Positions 24,438 through 32,367 of a stretch of DNA of 64,000 nt are shown here, in pieces. The position numbers and the translations under genes are program-made. The notes beneath the pieces are model-generated. The model had not been told where the DNA came from. It saw nothing but the letters and a program-made list of their open reading frames with translations, and did no database searches. Source of the DNA: Monoglobus sp964442605 (GTDB taxonomy: Bacteria > Bacillota > Clostridia > Monoglobales > Monoglobaceae); contig CAYTZR010000003.1 of the NCBI GenBank assembly GCA_964442605.1, positions 1 through 64,000 on the forward strand, given 5' to 3'. Each line of letters opens with the position of its first letter. The first letter of the stretch is position 1.

Positions 24438-24547
24438 AAGTATACGACTATAGAATTATACACCATAATACTGTAATCTGTCAAGAAATATAAAAAATTT
24501 TGTGAAAAATTTTATTTATTTATCCATTTAATTTTTTATTAATTTTA

Positions 24548-25339
24548 TTAAGATAATTTTTTATTAAGATAATTTTCCCATTTTTTTGCTTTCTCCTTAT
24601 CCATTTGCGGTGTATTACTGAGTCTGTATTTTATACCCATCTTGGAATATTTATTTACGCCAAGGGTATGATACGGCAGTATTTCAAACCTTTTAATGTT
24701 GCCAATGCTTTTTGTGTACTCGAATAAATTATTTATATATTCAAGATTGTCATTTATACCCGGTACTATAACGGCTCTGATCCAAATATCGATATTATGA
24801 TTTTTAAGAATATCTAAAAATTCATTAAATAAAGCAATTTCTCTTTGTGTTATAAGCTTATATATTTGACTGTCAAAATGTTTTATATCAAGCAAAATCA
24901 AATCAGTATATCGAAGAATTTCATCGTAGCATGGACGATACACTTTATCACCACAGTGTCCGATACCGGACGTATCAATGGCTGTATTGATTTTGTAATA
25001 CTTGCATTTTTTCAGAATATCAAGCAAAAATTCAGGCTGCAAGAGCGGCTCGCCTCCTGAAAAAGTAACACCACCGCCCGTGGCATCATAGTAAGGCTTA
25101 AACTTTAAAAGCTTACTGATTAAATTCTTAGTGCTTAATATATTATTTGGGGCGGTTGACCATGTATCAGGATTATGGCAAAACGCACACCTTAAATTGC
25201 ATCCCTGCATAAAAACAACAGACCTTATTCCGGGTCCGTCAACGCTTCCCATGCTTTCAAAGGAATGAATGTTGCCAATAACTTCCGAATTTAAAACATC
25301 TATACCAACCAAACCGCCCACATCGCCCAAATTCTTCAA
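24548..25339 (-). CDS. pflA: Pyruvate formate-lyase activating enzyme
   Basis: A 263-residue radical-SAM activase. The motif CNLRCAFC (Cys47, Cys51, Cys54) binds the 4Fe-4S cluster and GGGVTFSGGEPLLQ contacts SAM. The preceding SFESMGSVDGPGIRSVVFMQ is characteristic of PflA. No ATG is available before this essential stretch. The start must be TTG or GTG: TTG at 25339 lies only two bases after GGAGG, and TTG at 25330 lies eleven bases after it, so the N-terminus is uncertain. It installs the glycyl radical in PflB, whose gene is 260 bp upstream on the same strand but separated by a terminator. A 16-bp tandem duplication overlaps its last codons. Confidence 0.92.
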   Translation of the reverse strand: MKNLGDVGGLVGIDVLNSEVIGNIHSFESMGSVDGPGIRSVVFMQGCNLRCAFCHNPDTWSTAPNNILSTKNLISKLLKFKPYYDATGGGVTFSGGEPLLQPEFLLDILKKCKYYKINTAIDTSGIGHCGDKVYRPCYDEILRYTDLILLDIKHFDSQIYKLITQREIALFNEFLDILKNHNIDIWIRAVIVPGINDNLEYINNLFEYTKSIGNIKRFEILPYHTLGVNKYSKMGIKYRLSNTPQMDKEKAKKWENYLNKKLS

Positions 25340-25363
25340 TGCCTCCGTAAAATATTATGATTT

Positions 25364-25392
25364 AATTTAATATTTCTAAAATAATTTGTAAA
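25364..25392 (-). promoter_or_regulatory. Possible promoter of pflA
   Basis: On the minus strand TTTACA (25392-25387), 17-bp spacer, TAAATT (25369-25364), 25 bp before the pflA start region. The boxes are imperfect. Confidence 0.4.
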
Positions 25393-25512
25393 GTATATAA
25401 CTTGTCATATAAAGATTTATCCATAGTTTTTTTACCGCTATTACGTTGATTTTAGAATATAATAATTTAATAATTATTTAAAGTAAATATACTTACATGT
25501 ATTATTTGCAAA

Positions 25513-25549
25513 CAAGCTACTGTAAAGCAAAATATTTTACAGTAGCTTG
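25513..25549 (-). terminator. Terminator of pflB
   Basis: A perfect 14-bp stem (25513-25526 with 25536-25549) and a 9-base loop, 51 bp after the pflB stop, followed by TTTG on the minus strand. It suggests that pflA is mainly transcribed separately. Confidence 0.65.
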
Positions 25550-25599
25550 ATGCCAATTACTGTCAATTTACACTTAATTTAATTTTTATTACCAACTTA

Positions 25600-27837
25600 T
25601 TACATGCTTTCGTGGAATGTTCTTGCTATTACCTCCAACTGCTGCTCTCTTGTAAGTCTGTTAAAATTGACAGCATATCCTGAGACTCTTACTGTAAGTG
25701 TTGGGTACATTTCCGGATGTTCCATTGCGTCTTCGAGTGTTGCTCTGTTTAAAACATTCACATTTAAGTGAAATCCGCCCTTTTTAAAATATCCGTCAAG
25801 GAGACCGACTAAATTATTGACTCTTTCTGACTCGCTTTTACCAAGCGCGTCAGGCACAATAGAAAATGTGTTTGATATACCGTCTCTGCAGCAGTCCGCG
25901 AAACGCAGCTTTGCGACAGAATTAAGCGAGGCAAGTGCGCCGTTTACATCTCTGCCATGCATAGGATTTGCACCCGGCGCCAATGCCTCGCCCATTTTTC
26001 TGCCGTCGGGTGTTGTTTCTGTTTTCTTTCCGTATACAACATTTGACGTTATTGTTAGCACAGAAAGCGAATGCTCCGCATTTCTGTAGGTTTTATGTTT
26101 TTTAAGCTCATGGTAAAATTTATCTAAAACTTTAACAGCAATATTGTCAACTCTGTCATCGTCATTTCCGTATTTTGGATATTCGCCTATTGTTTCAAAA
26201 TCATATGTCAATCCGTTTTTATCTCTGATTGGCTTTACTTTCGCGTATTTAATTGCGGAAAGAGAGTCCGCAACAACCGATACTCCCGCAACACCGAACG
26301 CCATAAAGCGCTTTACATCGGTATCGTGTAACGCCATCTGTCCTGCTTCGTATGCGTATTTATCGTGCATATAGTGAATGGTATTCATGGTGTTTACGTA
26401 TAACTCCGCAACCTCCTCCATGCATCTGTTATATGATTCGATAACCTTTTCGTAATCAAGATATTCGTCATTCTCCATAGGTTCCGCGTTTTCCAATACC
26501 TTTACACCTTTGATTGCGTCATAACCATTGTTTATCGACATGAGCAATGTTTTTACAAGATTAACTCTCGCACCGAAAAACTGCATGCGCTTTCCGAGTT
26601 CCATCGATGAAACACAGCAGGCTATACCGTAATCGTCTCCAAACAGAGGGCGCATTAGGTCATCGTTCTCATATTGTATTGCATCTGACTCAATGCTCAT
26701 TTTTGCACAATAGTTTTTAAAGTTCCGGGGCAAATTATTGCTCCATAATACCGTCATATTCGGTTCGGGCGCGGGATCGAGATTTGAAAGCGTATGCAAC
26801 ATTCTGAATGACGTTTTTGTAACCATCGGCTTTCCGTCTGCTTCCATGCCTCCGATTGATTCGGTTACCCAAGTGGGATCTCCGGAAAACAGCTCATTGT
26901 ATTCCGGGGTCCTTAAATGGCGTACAAGTCTTAGCTTTATTACCAATTGGTCAATAAGCTCCTGTGCTTCCTCCTCTGTTAAAATACCGCTGTTCATATC
27001 GCGTGAAATATAAATATCAAAAAACGCGGTATTTCTGCCGAAAGACATAGCTGCTCCGTTATTTTCTTTTATTGCGGCAAGATAACCGAAATATGTGAAC
27101 TGTACGGCTTCCTTTGCATCCTTAGCAGGCTTTGAAACGTCAAAACCATACCCTGCAGCCATACTTTTTATCTGCTTTAACGCTTTGACCTGCATACGAA
27201 TTTCTTCTCTCATTCTTATAACTTCGTCAGACGCATCAAGGCTTGCCCTGTCATCAAAATCCCTTTGCTTCTGTTCTACGAGCAAGTCAATGCCATAGAG
27301 AGCCACACGTCTGTAGTCGCCTATTATTCTTCCTCTTCCGTATGCGTCCGGAAGCCCGGTCATTAATCCTACCGATCTTGCTGTCCTCATCTTTTGGGTA
27401 TATGCGTCAAAAACTCCGTCGTTGTGTGTCTTTCTGTACTCCTTGAAATGCTTCTCTATCTCTTTGTTTAACTTATATCCGTACTCACTGAGCGACTGCT
27501 CAACCATACGCATGCCGCCGTATGGATTTACGATACGCTTCAAAGGTTTATCTGTTTGTAAACCGACGATTACCTCATTATCCTTATCGATATAACCGGG
27601 TTCAAAATTATCGATGCCTGAAATTCTCTCGGTTTCCACATCTATAATTCCTTCTTTTATTTCTTTAACGGTAAGATCTCTGACTATTTTATAAACCGCA
27701 GATGTTTTTTTGCTTTTTTCTTTTAAAAACCTTTCGTCACCTTCATATGGTGTATAATTACATCTTATAAAGTCCTCAACATTTATTGTATTTTTCCAAA
27801 TACCGTCTTTAAAATTCTTCCACGCTGTATTGTCCAT
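25600..27837 (-). CDS. pflB: Formate C-acetyltransferase (pyruvate formate-lyase)
   Basis: A 745-residue glycyl-radical enzyme converting pyruvate and CoA to acetyl-CoA and formate, central to anaerobic sugar fermentation. The catalytic cysteine pair is visible in GIACCVSS (Cys407-Cys408) and the radical glycine in RVSGYAVNF (Gly720), 25 residues from the end. Length fits PFL rather than glycerol or choline enzymes. ATG at 27837 is chosen, as AAAGGAG lies nine bases before it and the next residues (MDNTAWKNFKDG) match PFL N-termini. A 25-residue upstream extension is not supported. The activase pflA lies downstream. Confidence 0.96.
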   Translation of the reverse strand: MDNTAWKNFKDGIWKNTINVEDFIRCNYTPYEGDERFLKEKSKKTSAVYKIVRDLTVKEIKEGIIDVETERISGIDNFEPGYIDKDNEVIVGLQTDKPLKRIVNPYGGMRMVEQSLSEYGYKLNKEIEKHFKEYRKTHNDGVFDAYTQKMRTARSVGLMTGLPDAYGRGRIIGDYRRVALYGIDLLVEQKQRDFDDRASLDASDEVIRMREEIRMQVKALKQIKSMAAGYGFDVSKPAKDAKEAVQFTYFGYLAAIKENNGAAMSFGRNTAFFDIYISRDMNSGILTEEEAQELIDQLVIKLRLVRHLRTPEYNELFSGDPTWVTESIGGMEADGKPMVTKTSFRMLHTLSNLDPAPEPNMTVLWSNNLPRNFKNYCAKMSIESDAIQYENDDLMRPLFGDDYGIACCVSSMELGKRMQFFGARVNLVKTLLMSINNGYDAIKGVKVLENAEPMENDEYLDYEKVIESYNRCMEEVAELYVNTMNTIHYMHDKYAYEAGQMALHDTDVKRFMAFGVAGVSVVADSLSAIKYAKVKPIRDKNGLTYDFETIGEYPKYGNDDDRVDNIAVKVLDKFYHELKKHKTYRNAEHSLSVLTITSNVVYGKKTETTPDGRKMGEALAPGANPMHGRDVNGALASLNSVAKLRFADCCRDGISNTFSIVPDALGKSESERVNNLVGLLDGYFKKGGFHLNVNVLNRATLEDAMEHPEMYPTLTVRVSGYAVNFNRLTREQQLEVIARTFHESM

Positions 27838-27953
27838 ATTCAAATTCTCCTTTGTATCAATTTCCGGTATATATAAATATATTGTGTAAATATTCGGACT
27901 GTTATACTGCATAATGTGAAAAAATACTAAAAAATAATGTAATATTATTGGGA

Positions 27954-27982
27954 TTGACTTAATTGGAAAAATAGTGTAGAAT
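27954..27982 (+). promoter_or_regulatory. Promoter of the acyltransferase gene
   Basis: TTGACT (27954-27959), 17-bp spacer, TAGAAT (27977-27982). Downstream, the ribosome binding site word TGAGGTAAGTT is present twice in tandem (near 28000-28022). Only the second copy is correctly spaced from the ATG. Confidence 0.6.
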
Positions 27983-28023
27983 AGTATAAAATATTATTTT
28001 GAGGTAAGTTTGAGGTAAGTTTA

Positions 28024-29109
28024 ATGAAAAGAAAAATTACGGAGGTTTCAGTTTTTGAATTCTTCCTGTGTATGTTTGTTATATTAATTCATGTATTATC
28101 CGAGGGAGTAAATGTTTTTCCAAAGTGGAGCGTACTCTCTATTGTGTTTTACACAATTACAAAGCTTACTACCTTTGCTGTTCCGGCATTCATATTCACG
28201 AGCGCTTTGAAGCTGTTTTATAAATTCAGCGAGCGCAGATTTGCATACATGCCTTTTTTGCTTGACCGTATAAGAAAAATATATTTACCGTATATAGTTA
28301 TGGTTATCATATACTATGTTATTTTTGTGTACGCTTTTCACATTTATGATTTTAATCCTGTTTCACTTATAAAATATATATTAAACGGCGACCTTTCCGC
28401 ACAGTTTTATTTCATAGTTTTAATAATGCAGTTTTATCTCCTTATGCCTTTTTGGATATTACTAAGCAAGTACAAATCCGTTAAATTTAATTTTGTTATA
28501 GTTGTTATTTCTGTTGTTTGTTCCATTGTTTTCAGAACATTTTTAGTATCGGCGGAGTATATACATAAGATTTTCCCATCGTATTTGGTGTTCTGGATAT
28601 TGGGAATGTACGCGGGAATGTATTATAACGAATTTATACGTTTTTTAAGCAGATCAAGACTTCTTGTTTATGCGGGCTGGCTTATTTTTGCCATACTTCA
28701 CAGCGTGACCTCCTACATGGAATACGGCGGAGTTATAAACAACTCATTTTCGGCAGTATTCGTTATATTCTTCTGTCTGTTTTCTACCTTTGGATTTTAC
28801 CAATACGCTTATGGACTTACCGAATCACTGGAAAGCCGCGGCAAAGGATTTTTTATCAGCATTTCCGGAGCGTCCTACAATATTTATCTGGTTCACTGTC
28901 TGATCATTACAGCTACTCAAGAAATATTAAACAGTCTCGGGGTAAACGGTACAATAACCAGATGCATAATAACGGCAATATTGACATATGCGCTCTCGAT
29001 AATATTCTGTGTTCTAACAGCCACTTTATATAGGAATATTAAGGCGAAATTCCAGCGCATCTCAGCACGAAAATCCCGCAAGAAAGCCGCTCGAAAACGC
29101 TATTTGTAG
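28024..29109 (+). CDS. Membrane acyltransferase (acyltransferase-3 family)
   Basis: A 361-residue protein with about ten membrane helices. The N-terminal helix contains VILIHVLSEGVNVF, with the family's conserved His in the first helix. A later segment has YNIYLVHCLII, another family hallmark. Such enzymes acetylate or succinylate sugars, peptidoglycan or other envelope polymers. The acceptor is unknown. The C-terminus is very basic (ARKSRKKAARKR). The last 48 bases overlap the 3' end of the convergent flavoprotein gene, so the basic tail is encoded antisense to that protein's C-terminus. No biosynthetic neighbours indicate a target. Confidence 0.85.
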   Translation: MKRKITEVSVFEFFLCMFVILIHVLSEGVNVFPKWSVLSIVFYTITKLTTFAVPAFIFTSALKLFYKFSERRFAYMPFLLDRIRKIYLPYIVMVIIYYVIFVYAFHIYDFNPVSLIKYILNGDLSAQFYFIVLIMQFYLLMPFWILLSKYKSVKFNFVIVVISVVCSIVFRTFLVSAEYIHKIFPSYLVFWILGMYAGMYYNEFIRFLSRSRLLVYAGWLIFAILHSVTSYMEYGGVINNSFSAVFVIFFCLFSTFGFYQYAYGLTESLESRGKGFFISISGASYNIYLVHCLIITATQEILNSLGVNGTITRCIITAILTYALSIIFCVLTATLYRNIKAKFQRISARKSRKKAARKRYL

Positions 29110-30315
29110 ATTAAATCCGCCTGTATATGCATCAACGTCTATAATTTCACCCGCAAAGCTCAGACCGTCTACAAGCTTTGATTTCATTGTTGACGGATCA
29201 ATTTCTTTGACCGATACTCCACCCGATGTGATTATCGCTTGCTCTATCGGACAGAAATCAAGCACATTAAGTTTAATATTTTTCAGCAGGTTTGCAAACG
29301 CAAGCCGCTCCTCTTTTGTTATTGAATTTACTTTTCTTTGCGGATTTATCGTTGACAGTGCAACAACGGTATCAATCATTCTCTTTGGCAAAAGCTTGCT
29401 TATGCTGTTCTTAAAATCCTTGTTCAGATTTTCATTAAAATCTCTGATAATCCGTTTATCCAGCTCCGAAACCGAGAGTGCCGGCTTTAAATCGAGAATA
29501 ATTTTATAACCTTCCGTTTTCATATTACGCATGTGCGCACTTGCGCTGAGTATTATCGGACCTGTTAATCCGAAATGAGCAAACATCATTTCTCCGAAGT
29601 CTTTATAAATAATTTTCTCTTTTGAGTTCAAGACTTTAATTTCAACATTTTTAAGAGTTAATCCGACTAAATCTTGTATCCAGTCCTCTTTAACTTTTAT
29701 AGGCACAAGCGAAGGCACTATATCGGTAATGGTGTGCCCCAATTCTTCCGCAAAATAATAACCGTCGCCGGTTGAACCGGTTTTTTGATACGACATACCG
29801 CCTGTCGCGATAATTACCCGGTCTGCCTTAATTACTTTTCGTTTCTCGCATACTACGCCGGTAACACGCTTTCTGCCCGTGTCATTATTAATATCGGTTT
29901 GAATATTATCAACCCTGTCATGTATTATTTCAACATTATTTTGAGTTACATATTTTCTCATGGCATTTACAATATCAGCGCTTTTGTCACTCACGGGAAA
30001 AACTCTGCCGCCTCTTTCTACTTTAGTCGGAACACCAAGTTTATTAAAAAAATCTATTACTGATGTGTTGGGAAAGCTGTAAAATGCGCTGTATAAAAAA
30101 CGCGGATTTGTCGGAACGTTTTTAATTAAGTCTTCTATATCCTCGCACGCGTTTGTGACATTACAGCGTCCCTTGCCTGTAATCATAAGCTTTTTCCCTA
30201 AAATTTCGTTTTGTTCTATAAGCCTTACGTTATGACCGTTTTCGGCTGCTGTACCCGCAGCCATCATACCGGCGGGGCCGCCGCCTATTACAACTACTTT
30301 CTTTTTTTTATTCAT
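29062..30315 (-). CDS. HI0933/BaiN-like NAD(P)/FAD-dependent oxidoreductase
   Basis: A 417-residue flavoprotein. The dinucleotide fold is seen at the N-terminus (VVVIGGGPAGMMAAGTAAEN), followed by the family signature LMITGKGRCNVTN and the second FAD motif RVIIATGGMSYQKTGSTGDG. The C-terminus ends with AGEIIDVDAYTGGFNLQIAF. The family includes BaiN, an enzyme of bile-acid dehydroxylation, but most members have unknown substrates. It lies 11 bp after the binding-lipoprotein gene on the same strand, though the functions do not obviously connect. Its stop is overlapped by the convergent acyltransferase gene. Confidence 0.86.
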   Translation of the reverse strand: MNKKKKVVVIGGGPAGMMAAGTAAENGHNVRLIEQNEILGKKLMITGKGRCNVTNACEDIEDLIKNVPTNPRFLYSAFYSFPNTSVIDFFNKLGVPTKVERGGRVFPVSDKSADIVNAMRKYVTQNNVEIIHDRVDNIQTDINNDTGRKRVTGVVCEKRKVIKADRVIIATGGMSYQKTGSTGDGYYFAEELGHTITDIVPSLVPIKVKEDWIQDLVGLTLKNVEIKVLNSKEKIIYKDFGEMMFAHFGLTGPIILSASAHMRNMKTEGYKIILDLKPALSVSELDKRIIRDFNENLNKDFKNSISKLLPKRMIDTVVALSTINPQRKVNSITKEERLAFANLLKNIKLNVLDFCPIEQAIITSGGVSVKEIDPSTMKSKLVDGLSFAGEIIDVDAYTGGFNLQIAFSSGFLAGFSC

Positions 30316-30326
30316 TGACAGCTCCT

Positions 30327-31280
30327 TTAGTTCAAAGCCGCTTTTAAAGCCTCGGCATTTTCTTCCATGAGTCTTAGATAGGTCACACCGCTTTTAAATT
30401 CATCCGCTGTAACATTATGGCATGAACTCATCCGCATTGCTTTTGCTCCCGTTGAACTACATATGGTATCGACAATTTTTTGATTTGACATTTCAATATA
30501 AAATACAACAGGTATATTGTCGTTGTTTACCTTGTCTATCAAAAAAGATACCGTCCTTGCGCTTGCCTCTGTTTCCGATGAACAACCCGGAAACGCGGCA
30601 TAATATTCAAGACCGTATTCATCGGCAAAGTATCTAAACGGAAAACGGTCGCCGAAAACTATTGTCCTGCGTGCTCCGTTTTCTGTAATATCTCTGAACC
30701 TTTGGTCAAGCTCAGCGAGCTGCTTAATGTAACTTTCTGTATTTTGGGCACATCTCATTCTCGGTTCGTCATCAAGAATTTCATAAAGCGACTCACTGAT
30801 TTTTTGTACTATTTTGATCGCATTAAGAGGTGATGTCCATACATGCTCATCATATTCAGGCTCGTATGGTGAGCTTTTTTCAGACTCTGCCTCCTCCATT
30901 CCTTCCACTGTTTCTTCTTCAAGAGCATCTACGCAATCCATCATGGAAATAAGTTTTATATCAGTTGTATCTATCGAAGCAAGTATATTTTTAATCCACT
31001 CATCCGATTCACCGCCGGTGTATATAAATACATCGCAATTCTGTATTGCGATAATATTCTGCGGTGTCGGTTCATATGAATGTGTTTCGGAACCCGGTTT
31101 CAAAAGCATTGTAAGTTCAATATCATCAATACCGTCCAGTATCTCACGGGCAAAATCATACCCCGGAAAAATTGTACATACAACGCTAAGCTTATTATCA
31201 GAGCTTACACTGCCGGCACATGAATTCAACGAAAGCATTAATCCTAAGCATAGCAATATACATAATAATTTTTTAGACAT
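30327..31280 (-). CDS. Zinc/manganese-type ABC substrate-binding lipoprotein (ZnuA-like)
   Basis: A 317-residue cluster A-I binding protein. The signal peptide ends in a lipobox (LSLNSC), so it is anchored outside the membrane. Metal-ligand regions are visible: ETHSYEPTPQ, an acidic loop rich in Glu, EHVWTSPLNAI and FGDRFPFRYFADEYG. These match zinc-binding ZnuA/AdcA proteins, although the third ligand site has Asp-Arg where classic proteins have His. ATG at 31280 is set by AAAGGAGG nine bases upstream. It overlaps the preceding membrane-protein gene by eight bases. The usual ATPase and permease genes are absent here, so it must share a transporter elsewhere. Confidence 0.85.
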   Translation of the reverse strand: MSKKLLCILLCLGLMLSLNSCAGSVSSDNKLSVVCTIFPGYDFAREILDGIDDIELTMLLKPGSETHSYEPTPQNIIAIQNCDVFIYTGGESDEWIKNILASIDTTDIKLISMMDCVDALEEETVEGMEEAESEKSSPYEPEYDEHVWTSPLNAIKIVQKISESLYEILDDEPRMRCAQNTESYIKQLAELDQRFRDITENGARRTIVFGDRFPFRYFADEYGLEYYAAFPGCSSETEASARTVSFLIDKVNNDNIPVVFYIEMSNQKIVDTICSSTGAKAMRMSSCHNVTADEFKSGVTYLRLMEENAEALKAALN

Positions 31281-32088
31281 TTGACTTGTCCTCCTTTGTT
31301 TTTTCCGTAAAGCTTTTATGCTTATCAATCAAATTCAGGTTCGGAAATGCCAAATGAATACGTTTTTCAGTCATAGGAGGATTGTTACGGAGTTCGTCAT
31401 ATCTTTTTTTCAGATTTTCAAATTCTGTCCTTGTTTTAACGCGCTTTTCATCAAAATGCTCTTTTGCGATGTCTCCTTTTTGAACAAGGTTAATTGTCCC
31501 GTCGGAAATATTGCTTCCCAGTGAATCAGAGAGCCGATGCAGCTGCTGTCCGGTATCATACAGGAGCTTTAAATGCTTGTTCGTTTTATTTATTCCGATA
31601 ACGGTTACAAGTATATCTGAGATCATTGCGGCCGTTAAAACAATAAGCAATATAATACCTAATTTTTGAGGGAGTAAATCAACCGCTCTATGAAAAACAG
31701 GCTGAATTATATCCACTACAATCAAACATGCCATTCCCCACAGTATTGAAAATCTCAAGCAGACGTAGCCCTTAATATTAAAGCGTTCCTTTGAATAATC
31801 CCACCAATGCTTATGAAAAAATTTATCCAAAATAAACCCGGTGAAATACTCAAGAATTGAGGTTAGTATAACAGAGCCGATGAATAGCAGTATAAAATTA
31901 TTCTTGACAGGATTTAAGATATACAAAACGAATATTACACCAAATCCGTAAATTGGGCATATAGGTCCGTTAAGAAAGCCTCTGTTTACAAATTTACCGT
32001 CAACCATGGCGGCAAACGCAACCTCACAGCACCACCCCAAAAATGCATATATAAAAAAATAGCATAACATTTGATACATCTGATACAT
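31273..32088 (-). CDS. Putative ABC-transporter-permease-like membrane protein (PF06541 type)
   Basis: A 271-residue protein with about six helices in the first 170 residues, beginning YFFIYAFLGWCCEVAFAA and containing FVNRGFLNGPICPIYGFG, a signature of the Firmicutes family annotated as putative ABC transporter permease. A charged coiled-coil-like tail follows (about 180-271). The biochemical role is unknown. ATG at 32088 is chosen since GGAGG lies ten bases before it. The binding-lipoprotein gene overlaps its end by eight bases, so the two are translated together, which could hint at a shared transport role. A TTGAAA-17-TATAAT promoter lies upstream. Confidence 0.75.
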   Translation of the reverse strand: MYQMYQMLCYFFIYAFLGWCCEVAFAAMVDGKFVNRGFLNGPICPIYGFGVIFVLYILNPVKNNFILLFIGSVILTSILEYFTGFILDKFFHKHWWDYSKERFNIKGYVCLRFSILWGMACLIVVDIIQPVFHRAVDLLPQKLGIILLIVLTAAMISDILVTVIGINKTNKHLKLLYDTGQQLHRLSDSLGSNISDGTINLVQKGDIAKEHFDEKRVKTRTEFENLKKRYDELRNNPPMTEKRIHLAFPNLNLIDKHKSFTEKTKEDKSNV

Positions 32089-32131
32089 CAAAGTTTTTCC
32101 TCCGAACAATATAATTTTTATAGCTATGATT

Positions 32132-32160
32132 ATTATAACAGATACATGTTAACTTTTCAA
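32132..32160 (-). promoter_or_regulatory. Promoter of the permease-like/lipoprotein/flavoprotein operon
   Basis: On the minus strand TTGAAA (32160-32155), 17-bp spacer, TATAAT (32137-32132). Confidence 0.7.
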
Positions 32161-32249
32161 CAATAATAATAAATTTGTAAAATGGAGTCGTTGCACAAAA
32201 AATTAATTCTAATTTTTGTTTTTTTATACAATCAAATTTTGATTAGTAC

Positions 32250-32278
32250 TTGATATTTATTGATTTTAATAGTATAAT
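32250..32278 (+). promoter_or_regulatory. Promoter of the lon operon
   Basis: TTGATA (32250-32255), 17-bp spacer, TATAAT (32273-32278), 89 bp before lon. The leader holds a tandem 11-bp AT repeat (about 32308-32346). No CIRCE or CtsR heat-shock operator is visible. Confidence 0.68.
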
Positions 32279-32367
32279 TAAATCCAATTGAACATTTTTA
32301 TTACTAAAACTACTTTAAATTATTTTAAATTATTTTAAATTACTTTAAGAAAGATAAGGTATAGGAT

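Noticed and set aside
32110..32367. CIRCE or CtsR heat-shock operator before lon
   Set aside because: Neither consensus was found. Only a housekeeping-type promoter and AT repeats are visible.
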